Shown here: positions 57,619-64,000 of the stretch, piece after piece
Layout: each line of letters begins with the position of its first letter
Numbering within the stretch: the first letter of the stretch is position 1
Assembly (NCBI RefSeq): GCF_032302195.1
Contig: NZ_CP135275.1
Location: forward strand, 7,275,001 to 7,339,000
Reading direction: 5' to 3'
Origin: Paenibacillus sp. MMS20-IR301
GTDB lineage: Bacteria; Bacillota; Bacilli; Paenibacillales; Paenibacillaceae
DNA: 64,000 nt
Notes under the pieces: model-generated
Told to the model about the DNA's origin: nothing
Seen by the model: only the letters and a program-made list of their open reading frames with translations
Databases searched by the model: none
Made by a program: the position numbers and the translations under genes

Positions 57619-58080
57619 TTATTTAATCCGCTTAAGGGCGGCTTCCTGATCGATAGAGCGCCGGGCCAGCATATCTAGTGTGGCATCATGCCCGCTTAAT
57701 GTTTTATCAATCCGTTCAAGTGTATCACGGGTGGTAATGACTTCCGTATTCACTTCAAATACCGCCTGCTGAATAAGCGGAATAAGCTTCGTATCTTCCT
57801 TAATACTCTCAATATCAGCTTTCATGGTACTTAGATCAGACTTAACCTCGCCCAGCTCGGATTTAACGCTGCTCAGATCAGACTTAACCTCGCCCAGCTC
57901 GGACTTAACAGTGCCTAGATCAGACTTAACCTCGCCCAGCTCGGATTTAACGCTGCTTAGCTCTGACTTAACCTCGCTCAGCTCTGTATGGATAATTTGT
58001 ACATCTGACTTCAAATCGGTGATTTCGGACTTCATGCCTTGTAGTTCTGTCAGAATCTGCTGGAGAATAATGTCGCTCAT
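57619..58080 (-). CDS. Heptad-repeat coiled-coil protein
   Basis: The protein has 153 residues; GGAGG eight bases upstream sets the ATG at 58080. The central part is a near-perfect coiled coil made of 14-residue units (SSVKSELGEVKSDL and variants, three tandem copies) flanked by looser heptads from about residue 15 to 105. The remainder (IPLIQQAVFEVNTEVITTRDTLERIDKTL and so on) is also helical. There is no signal peptide. It resembles small phage-tail-like or BhlA-type coiled-coil annotations but no family was recognised; such proteins act as oligomerisation rods. Confidence 0.78.
   Translation of the reverse strand: MSDIILQQILTELQGMKSEITDLKSDVQIIHTELSEVKSELSSVKSELGEVKSDLGTVKSELGEVKSDLSSVKSELGEVKSDLSTMKADIESIKEDTKLIPLIQQAVFEVNTEVITTRDTLERIDKTLSGHDATLDMLARRSIDQEAALKRIK
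57826..57965 (-). repeat. 42-bp tandem repeat in the coiled-coil gene
   Basis: Three consecutive 42-bp units, nearly identical at nucleotide level, encode the 14-residue coiled-coil unit. Confidence 0.85.
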
Positions 58081-58480
58081 CGTCTCAGCCTCCAAAGATA
58101 TCTTTGTAAATTATTATTTGCTCAGGTAAGTATAACATAGTTCAGGAGGACAGGCCCCAAGCGATTGAATAATATTCGCGGCAGAATCATGTCCGTGAAT
58201 TATTTCAATTTATAAATATACAAAATAGGGCAATGGGTGTAAAATTGCATTACTTAGGTGTTCCGGAGAGCATGTTACGAATAGCTTTACATGGAAACGA
58301 GAACCGCTGCCTTAAGGGCGGCGTAACCGTTTCTACTTTTATGCCTATATGTGAATAAATGCGCATGCGCTTCTGGCCTGGGAGGCTGCATGTGAATTCA
58401 CTAGAGTTAGCTGCTGCCGGAAGCTGAAGTGAAGTAACAGCAAGAAGAGAAACAGAACAGAGATGGAGGAGTCAGGGTTC
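58081..58480. other. Intergenic region with a leader hairpin before the ABC operon
   Basis: The divergent upstream regions of the coiled-coil gene and the ABC importer. It contains a long imperfect hairpin at 58294-58342 (GAAACG/CGTTTC outer stem, GCTGCC/GGGCGGC inner stem) followed by TACTTTT. No known riboswitch consensus was found in front of it. Confidence 0.55.
58294..58350 (+). terminator. Possible attenuator hairpin in the ABC operon leader
   Basis: The outer GAAACG/CGTTTC and inner CGCTGCC-TTAAG-GGCGGCG stems are followed by TACTTTT. It is 130 bases before the lipoprotein gene and could be an attenuator or a plain terminator. Confidence 0.4.
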
Positions 58481-59515
58481 ATGGAAAGAAAACAATGGAA
58501 ACACCTTATGATGTTATTTATGCTGATCGCTGCGGTCAGTATGGTGGCAGTCGGCTGCGGGTCTAATAATGCAGGCAATGCCAATAATGCAAGTGCAGGA
58601 AATGCCGGAAATACAGAAGGTACAGCCAGTGCCGGAGAAGCTGCGGCAGACACCTCTGCTGAGCCGGTAACCGTATCGCTGGGGCTGCTGCCTTCGATTG
58701 ATGCCATTCCTTTTATTATTGCCCATGAGCAAGGATTCGATAAGGAGCATAATGTAAATCTGGATATTCAGACCTTCAAGAGTGCGAAGGACCGCGATGT
58801 AGCCTTCCAGGCTGGTAAGGTAGACGGGCTTAGTGCTGACCTGGTAGCAATCTCGATCTACAATGAGGCAGGCCTTGATGTGAAGATTACCAGCACAACG
58901 ACAGGTGAATTTGATCTGCTGACCGGAAATGATGAAGTGAAAGAGGTTAAGGATCTGAAGGGCAAGACAGTGATTCTGTCCAAAAATACCTCGACCCAAT
59001 ATACAGTGGCAATGATGCTGAAGCAGGCCGGCCTGACGGAAGACGATATTACGGTAACAGAAGTGCCGCAGATTCCTACCCGCCTCGAGCTGCTGAAGAA
59101 TAACAAAGCAGATGCGGCGGTTCTGCCGGAGCCGTTCGTGACGATGGGCAAAACTGCGGGTCTGCGCGTCCTCAGCTCCACCCACAGTGCCGGAATTAAT
59201 CCGTTCGTGCTGGCTTTCCCGCAAAGCGCCATTGATGCCAAGGGACAAGCCATCCGTGACATGTACGCGGCTTATGATGAAGCTGTTGCTTATATGAAAT
59301 CCCATGACCAGTCGGAATACATCGACCTGATTATTAAGGAAGTGGGCTACCCGGACACGCTGAAGGACGAAATCACTGTACCTGAATACCTGCCTGCCTA
59401 CCAGGTCGATACCAAGGAAGTGGAAGCTGCGTTCGCCTGGGCGCGTGAAAAAGGACTGCTGACCAAAAATATATCGGCTGAAGATGTGATCTCCGATGTC
59501 CAGTTTAAAAAATAG
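58481..59515 (+). CDS. ABC transporter substrate-binding lipoprotein (NMT1/SsuA type)
   Basis: The protein has 344 residues from the ATG at 58481. Signal peptide with lipobox MVAVGC, an Asn/Ala/Gly linker of about 40 residues, then an NMT1-like fold: VSLGLLPSIDAIPFIIAHEQGFDKE, FQAGKVDGLSADLVAISIY, LKGKTVILSKNTSTQYTVAMML, and PTRLELLKNNKADAAVLPEPF. The family binds sulfonates, nitrate, pyrimidine or purine precursors. The ligand is not deducible. It is the first gene of a three-gene importer and overlaps the ATPase gene by 20 bases. Confidence 0.9.
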   Translation: MERKQWKHLMMLFMLIAAVSMVAVGCGSNNAGNANNASAGNAGNTEGTASAGEAAADTSAEPVTVSLGLLPSIDAIPFIIAHEQGFDKEHNVNLDIQTFKSAKDRDVAFQAGKVDGLSADLVAISIYNEAGLDVKITSTTTGEFDLLTGNDEVKEVKDLKGKTVILSKNTSTQYTVAMMLKQAGLTEDDITVTEVPQIPTRLELLKNNKADAAVLPEPFVTMGKTAGLRVLSSTHSAGINPFVLAFPQSAIDAKGQAIRDMYAAYDEAVAYMKSHDQSEYIDLIIKEVGYPDTLKDEITVPEYLPAYQVDTKEVEAAFAWAREKGLLTKNISAEDVISDVQFKK

Positions 59516-60278
59516 CGGACTCCGCATACACGAACTGCAAGTCGAATACAAAAACGGCCAGCTGGCTCTGGGCGGGATCAATCTGACCTTGCCGGAGCAC
59601 GGCATCCATACGGTCATCGGTCCTTCGGGCAGCGGCAAGTCGACCATGCTGCGGGCGATTGCCGGGCTGCTGCCTGCCTATGAGGGGGAGCTGCTCTTCA
59701 ACGGCAGGCCGGTTCATGAGAAGGATACGCTAATCGGTCTGGTGCCGCAGAATTACGGGCTGCTGCCCTGGAAGACGGTCCGCGACAATATCCGCATTGC
59801 GATGAGGATTGCCCGTTCCGGAAGGGGGCAGCCCAGCAGGCAGGAGCAGGATGCGCAGATTATGCACTGGCTCACATCCATGGGAATTGCAGAGCTGGCC
59901 GGCCGGTTCCCGCTGTCGCTGAGCGGCGGACAGCAGCAGCGGGTGGCAATTGCCCGCGCTTTCGCTATTCAGCCGACCATTCTGCTGCTGGATGAGCCGT
60001 TCTCGGCTCTGGACGCGATTACGCGGGAGGGGCTGCAGCAGATTTTTATCGACAATTGGCAGACTCATCCCGCAACGACACTGTTTGTTACCCACGATGT
60101 GGAAGAGGCAATTCTCCTGGGGCAGAAGATTATTGTCATGCCGTCAGGACCGCAGGATCACCCTGAGATTCTCGATAATTCCGCTGTCTTTGCTATGAAG
60201 CATGGTGACAAACGGGAGAGCAATGAGTACTTTGCGCAGAGTAAGACAATCAGAAAGGTAATGATGGAGAAATGGTGA
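59496..60278 (+). CDS. ABC transporter ATP-binding protein (SsuB/TauB type)
   Basis: The protein has 260 residues. Walker A GPSGSGKST (residues 42-50), Q-loop LVPQNYGLLPWKTVRDNI, signature LSGGQQQRVAIARAF, Walker B ILLLDEPFSALD, H-loop LFVTHDVEEAILLG. The Q-loop wording NYGLLPWKTV is typical of nitrate/sulfonate/taurine-type importers. It overlaps both neighbours in the operon. Confidence 0.95.
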   Translation: MSSLKNSGLRIHELQVEYKNGQLALGGINLTLPEHGIHTVIGPSGSGKSTMLRAIAGLLPAYEGELLFNGRPVHEKDTLIGLVPQNYGLLPWKTVRDNIRIAMRIARSGRGQPSRQEQDAQIMHWLTSMGIAELAGRFPLSLSGGQQQRVAIARAFAIQPTILLLDEPFSALDAITREGLQQIFIDNWQTHPATTLFVTHDVEEAILLGQKIIVMPSGPQDHPEILDNSAVFAMKHGDKRESNEYFAQSKTIRKVMMEKW

Positions 60279-61024
60279 AAAAACGGCATCTCCCTCATCT
60301 GCTGCGGCTGCTGTTAGTTTTTGCGGGGATGAATCTCATCTGGTATATTGCTTACCTGCTGATGAATCATGCCATTCTGCCGAGCCCCGGGGCGGTATAT
60401 GAAGCCATGTTCCAGCTGGGAGTGCGCGATGTGGCGCTGAATGTCGGCTACAGCCTGCTCCGGATCTTCGAAGGAGTGCTGCTTGCACTGCTGCTCGGGC
60501 TGATGGTCGGTCTGTTAATGGGCCGCTCCCCGCTCTGGAACAGATTGCTCGACCCGGTGGTCTACCTGACGTATCCGATTCCCAAGATTGCACTCCTGCC
60601 GGTAGTGATGCTGTTCTTCGGTCTGGGGGAGACTTCGAAGGTACTGATGATCATGCTGATTCTGCTGTTCCAGGTTATTATTTCTGTACGTGACGGTGTG
60701 AAGGCAATCCCGGAGAGCACCTATGATGTTCTGACAAGTATCGGCGCCAGCTCCATGCAGAAATTCTGGAATGTCACGCTGCCCGGCGCACTGTCGGTCA
60801 TTCTTAGTACAATCCGAATCTCGCTCGGAACAGCGATTTCTGTACTGTTCTTTACCGAGATTTACGGGACGGAGCACGGCATGGGCTTTTTCATTATGGA
60901 TGCCTGGCTGCGGCTGGATTACCCGGAGATGTATGCCGGAATCATGCTGTTCAGTCTGGTCGGCTTCATCCTCTTCCTGCTGGTCGATCTGCTGGATTAC
61001 CGGTTCATGAAGTGGCGGAATTAA
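60272..61024 (+). CDS. ABC transporter permease (SsuC/TauC type)
   Basis: The protein has 250 residues with about six membrane helices. The EAA loop is IPESTYDVLTSIGASSMQKFWNVTLPGALSVILSTIR, and the segment before it, YLTYPIPKIALLPVVMLFFGLGE, is diagnostic for the SsuC/TauC group. It starts 7 bases inside the ATPase gene and ends the operon. Confidence 0.93.
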   Translation: MVKKRHLPHLLRLLLVFAGMNLIWYIAYLLMNHAILPSPGAVYEAMFQLGVRDVALNVGYSLLRIFEGVLLALLLGLMVGLLMGRSPLWNRLLDPVVYLTYPIPKIALLPVVMLFFGLGETSKVLMIMLILLFQVIISVRDGVKAIPESTYDVLTSIGASSMQKFWNVTLPGALSVILSTIRISLGTAISVLFFTEIYGTEHGMGFFIMDAWLRLDYPEMYAGIMLFSLVGFILFLLVDLLDYRFMKWRN

Positions 61025-61045
61025 GGGAATATATCATGCAAGATG

Positions 61046-61087
61046 AGCTTTCTTATGTCCTTATTGGGCGTAAGGAAGCTTTTTTTA
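61046..61087 (+). terminator. Terminator of the ABC importer operon
   Basis: AGCTTTCTTATG pairs with CGTAAGGAAGCT (one mismatch or G-T pair per arm), followed by seven T. Confidence 0.85.
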
Positions 61088-61464
61088 ATAGGGCGAGAAG
61101 GGGCAGAGGGCGTTGTCTAGTGGCAAAAAATCAAACTTATTTTTGTTGCAGCCAAATATAAAGTAAAAAATAAATTGATAAAATAAACTTGAAATCAAAA
61201 CTGGAAAAGTGGAGGATTTCCCCTCAAACCCGCGTTTAATTCATGTAAATATAAACAAAAGTAAGATGAGGCAATGATTTTGTTTTAAAAAAGTTATAAA
61301 ATTCTCGCGAAATCAGCAAAAACGAAAATATTAAGTTCATATAAATATAAAATGGTTTAGTTAAATATGTTTACATTGTAATTTGAGTATGGTATTTTAA
61401 TTTTGCAAACGGATTCATTTAGGTTTTATGAAATGATTTCATATATTTTCAAATGTAAGTAGTA

Positions 61465-61478
61465 TGGAAGCGCATTTT
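61465..61478 (+). promoter_or_regulatory. Possible catabolite-repression (cre) site
   Basis: TGGAAGCGCATTTT keeps the central GCGC and half of the usual WTGNAANCGNWNNCA pattern. It is placed where CcpA could block transcription of the glycosidase gene. Weak match. Confidence 0.3.
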
Positions 61479-61497
61479 GATAAAGGAGTGGGGGATT

Positions 61498-64000
61498 CTG
61501 GGCAGATTTAGAAAAAGGGCCGGAGTGGCAGCAGCATTCCTGCTGATTTCTGCCGGTGCGTTGTATTACGGGGCTTCCGGAAAAACGGGTGACAGCCAAA
61601 CCTCGTTAATGGAGGCAGATTCCGTGCAAGACAAAGTCACTTTAAGTGCTACACCGGCTCCCGCAGCTGACAGCGGCCCGGCTTACAGCCTGACAGTGGA
61701 TACGGCGAACCCCGGAGCGGAGATCAGCCCGATGCTGTATGGAGCTTTTTTCGAAGAGATTAACCATGCGGGCGACGGAGGGTTATACGCAGAGCTGATC
61801 TCGAACCGCTCCTTCGAGGATAGTCCGGATACGCTGTTCAACTGGTGGGTGGAGGAGCAGGGCGGAAGCCAGGGCAATATTTCACTGATCAGCAGCGGAC
61901 TGCTGATTGATGTACAGAAGAGAGCCATGAAGCTTGATGCCCTGGCTGCCCCTGAGGGCGGGCGTGTCTCGGCAGTCAATAACGGCTTCTGGGGGATTCC
62001 GGTGGTGAAGGATGCTGAATACAAGCTGTCGTTCTATGCTAAGCCTGAGCCGGGTAAAGGTATGCCGCTGCGGATAACACTGGAGAGTGCTGACGGAAAG
62101 CAGGTTTTTGCCGAGCAGGTTGTGGACGAATGGAAGGAAGGCTGGAATCAGTATACATATGCCCTGACCGCATCGGGGACAGCCGGCAATGCACGGATTC
62201 TATTCTCGGCTGACCAGCCGGGGGCGATCTATCTCGATATGGTTTCATTATTCCCGCAGACCTGGAAGGACAGGGAGAATGGCCTGCGCATAGATCTTGC
62301 CGAGAAGGTCGCGGCCATGAAGCCGTCATTCGTCCGTTTCCCGGGAGGCTGCTTCGTGGAAGGGAAGACGCCGGAGAATGCCTACCGCTGGAAAACAACG
62401 ATAGGCCCGCTTGAGACGCGGCCGGGTCATGCGGCTTACTGGAATTACCGCTCTTCAGACGGACTGGGCTTCCATGAATATCTGCAGTGGGCCGAGGATT
62501 TGCAGGCGGAGCCGCTGTACGTTGCCTATATCGGTATCTCGCATGACGGTGACCCGGTTACCAAAGCCAATACGGTGCCGCTGAATGAAATTCAGCCCTG
62601 GATTCAGGATGTGCTGGATGCGATCGAATATGCGAACGGTCCGGTTACCAGCAAGTGGGGGGCAGAGCGGGCAGCTAACGGACATCCGGAGCCGTTTAAC
62701 CTGAAGTATGTGGAGATCGGCAACGAGAACAACTTCCAGTTGAGCGAATATGTCCAGCGTTACGGCTTGTTCTACAAGGCCATTAAAGAGAAGTATCCCG
62801 AAATGAACCTCATCGCTAATACCGCGGTGGAGGGTGAGACGATTGAAATGATTGATGAGCATTATTACGAGTCGTCGGAATGGTTCATGAGCAATGCCAA
62901 CCGGTATGACACCTATGACCGCAGCGGTCCCGGCATCTATGTCGGCGAGTATGCCGTCACCAAGGGGGCGGGTGAAGGGAATCTGAATGCTGCACTTGGT
63001 GAGGCGGCCTTCATGACGGGAATGGAACGCAATTCCGATATTGTGCGGATGTCCTCCTATGCGCCGCTCTTTGTGAATACGAAGGACCGGACCTGGAACC
63101 CGGATGCGATTGTGTTCGACACCTCATCCAGCTTCGGAACACCGTCCTATCATGTTCAGCAGATGTTTGGCAGCAACAAAGGCGATGTTGTTCTGCCTGC
63201 GGTACTCTCAGCCTCCGGCAGCGGTGAAGCAGATGTGAAGGCGGCCATACAAGGAGGCATCGGGCTGGGCACCTGGTCAACCCAGGCAGAGTACAGCAAT
63301 GTGAAGGTTACCCAGGGCGATACGGTCCTCTTCGCAGATGATTTCAGCACTGATTCCGGTGCCTGGACCGTGAAGAGCGGCAGCTGGGAGCAAGCGGACG
63401 GTGTCTTCAGACAGACCAGCAGTGATACCGATATCCGGGCTGTTGCCGGAGACGCTTCCTGGAGCGATTACACCTTGTCGCTGAAAGCCAGAAAGACGGG
63501 CGGGGCGGAAGGGATGCTGATCATGTTTGGCTCGAAGGACGACGGCACCTTCTACTGGTGGAATCTTGGCGGCTGGGGCAATACACAGAGCGCAATTGAG
63601 AAGTCTGTCGGCGGTTCAAGATCTGTGATCGGGCAGACGGTTCCCATCAGTATCGCTACAGGGGAGTGGTACGATATCCGCATTGAGCTGTCAGGCGGCA
63701 ATATCCGCACCTACCTGAATAATCAGCTGATTCAGGAAGTAAATGATCAGAACTCATCCGGACCTATGTTTACGACCGCCAGCCGTGATCTGGCCACCGG
63801 CGAGATTATCGTCAAGGTGGTTAACAGCGGGGATACTGCGCACAAGACGAAGCTGGTGCTCGCAGGTCTTGAGTCCCGGAAACTGACCGGAACGGCAACG
63901 GTTCTGAAGTCGGATGATCCGAGTGATCAGAACAGCTTTACTGCACCGGACAAAGTTGCACCCGTATCCAGTGAAATCCAATGGACAGCAGGTAGTCAAG
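61498..64000 (+). CDS. Secreted GH51 alpha-L-arabinofuranosidase, partial
   Basis: The gene runs off the right edge; 834 codons are visible. AAAGGAG at 61483-61489 precedes a CTG (61498) as the only initiator-like codon at the right distance, giving G-R-F-R-K-R-A and a hydrophobic signal segment. The GH51 body begins with ISPMLYGAFFEEINHAGDGG, then FVRFPGGCFVEG, the acid/base Glu410 in KYVEIGNENNF and the nucleophile Glu484 in YVGEYAV. An inserted jelly-roll/LamG-like domain (about residues 615-740, LFADDFSTDSGAWTVKSGSW) follows, then the C-terminal beta domain. It should release arabinose from arabinan or arabinoxylan outside the cell. Confidence 0.88.
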   Translation, partial: MGRFRKRAGVAAAFLLISAGALYYGASGKTGDSQTSLMEADSVQDKVTLSATPAPAADSGPAYSLTVDTANPGAEISPMLYGAFFEEINHAGDGGLYAELISNRSFEDSPDTLFNWWVEEQGGSQGNISLISSGLLIDVQKRAMKLDALAAPEGGRVSAVNNGFWGIPVVKDAEYKLSFYAKPEPGKGMPLRITLESADGKQVFAEQVVDEWKEGWNQYTYALTASGTAGNARILFSADQPGAIYLDMVSLFPQTWKDRENGLRIDLAEKVAAMKPSFVRFPGGCFVEGKTPENAYRWKTTIGPLETRPGHAAYWNYRSSDGLGFHEYLQWAEDLQAEPLYVAYIGISHDGDPVTKANTVPLNEIQPWIQDVLDAIEYANGPVTSKWGAERAANGHPEPFNLKYVEIGNENNFQLSEYVQRYGLFYKAIKEKYPEMNLIANTAVEGETIEMIDEHYYESSEWFMSNANRYDTYDRSGPGIYVGEYAVTKGAGEGNLNAALGEAAFMTGMERNSDIVRMSSYAPLFVNTKDRTWNPDAIVFDTSSSFGTPSYHVQQMFGSNKGDVVLPAVLSASGSGEADVKAAIQGGIGLGTWSTQAEYSNVKVTQGDTVLFADDFSTDSGAWTVKSGSWEQADGVFRQTSSDTDIRAVAGDASWSDYTLSLKARKTGGAEGMLIMFGSKDDGTFYWWNLGGWGNTQSAIEKSVGGSRSVIGQTVPISIATGEWYDIRIELSGGNIRTYLNNQLIQEVNDQNSSGPMFTTASRDLATGEIIVKVVNSGDTAHKTKLVLAGLESRKLTGTATVLKSDDPSDQNSFTAPDKVAPVSSEIQWTAGSQ

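Larger units (their letters stand above)
61025..61497. other. AT-rich region upstream of the arabinofuranosidase gene
   Basis: Besides the ABC operon terminator, it is long AT-rich DNA with a candidate promoter (TTTACA 61370-61375, 17 bases, TATTTT 61393-61398) and a cre-like sequence TGGAAGCGCATTTT (61465-61478) next to the ribosome site. No gene. Confidence 0.5.

Overview
This window looks like a chromosomal segment of a Gram-positive endospore former, most probably Paenibacillus. The evidence is: AGGAGG-type ribosome binding sites throughout; sporulation genes (gerE, a Spo0E-type phosphatase gene, a YheC/YheD-type gene, a YhcN/YlaJ-type lipoprotein gene, two CgeB-like genes, an spsI-like gene); a lipoteichoic acid synthase-family gene; a very large decapeptide-repeat protein with a C-terminal W-I-A-I-G motif; and moderately high GC with long GC-rich coding stretches. 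No rRNA, tRNA, CRISPR array, prophage or insertion sequence was recognised. Both ends are cut inside genes: a ketopantoate-reductase-like gene on the left and a GH51 arabinofuranosidase gene on the right.

Layout. 1-1.5 kb: AT-rich divergent pair, ketopantoate-reductase family and TetR regulator, with overlapping divergent promoters. 1.5-3.6 kb: ATP-grasp coat-associated gene and psd on the minus strand. 3.8-12.2 kb: the 1588-residue repeat protein, three family-2 glycosyltransferases and an SpsI-like nucleotidyltransferase. 12.3-15.6 kb: two GNAT acetyltransferases flanking a cassette of three small related helical proteins and one strongly basic protein. 15.7-17.3 kb: purine riboswitch and amidohydrolase/deaminase. 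17.4-22.8 kb: ECF sigma factor with anti-sigma factor, LTA-synthase-family enzyme and a polytopic membrane protein. 22.9-24 kb: Spo0E-like protein and an AAA ATPase. 24.2-36.9 kb: a second glycan locus with two CgeB-like proteins, a glycosyltransferase with a protamine-like tail, and an eight-gene run (2-epimerase, 4,6-dehydratase, RmlD-like reductase, SDR epimerase, two GT2, methyltransferase, GT1) that fits synthesis of an N-acetylated 6-deoxy-L-hexosamine (L-QuiNAc type) and its transfer, plus one more GT1.

37-47.5 kb: YhcN-like lipoprotein, the nagA-nagB-rpiR amino-sugar operon, a long intergenic region, the Fur-boxed efeO-efeB-efeU iron uptake operon and a LacI-type regulator. 47.9 kb: gerE. 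48.5-52.8 kb: copper-amine-oxidase-N-domain protein, histidine kinase/LytTR pair and a membrane-anchored PIN protein. 52.9-56.6 kb: SagB-type nitroreductase, unknown small protein, MarR regulator with two identical operators, alpha/beta hydrolase, EamA transporter. 57-61 kb: two small minus-strand genes and an ABC importer of the NMT1/SsuA type. 61.5 kb to the end: secreted GH51 enzyme.

The main theme is decoration of the spore surface. Polybasic Arg/Ala-rich tails recur on three glycosyltransferases and as a free protein. A Gly-Tyr/Phe motif at the end of that free protein is also found at the start of both CgeB-like proteins. Together with the giant repeat protein and the coupled small helical proteins, these are the best candidates for an undescribed Paenibacillus spore-surface system; that grouping is inference. 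All family calls are by eye from motifs; no database search was run.
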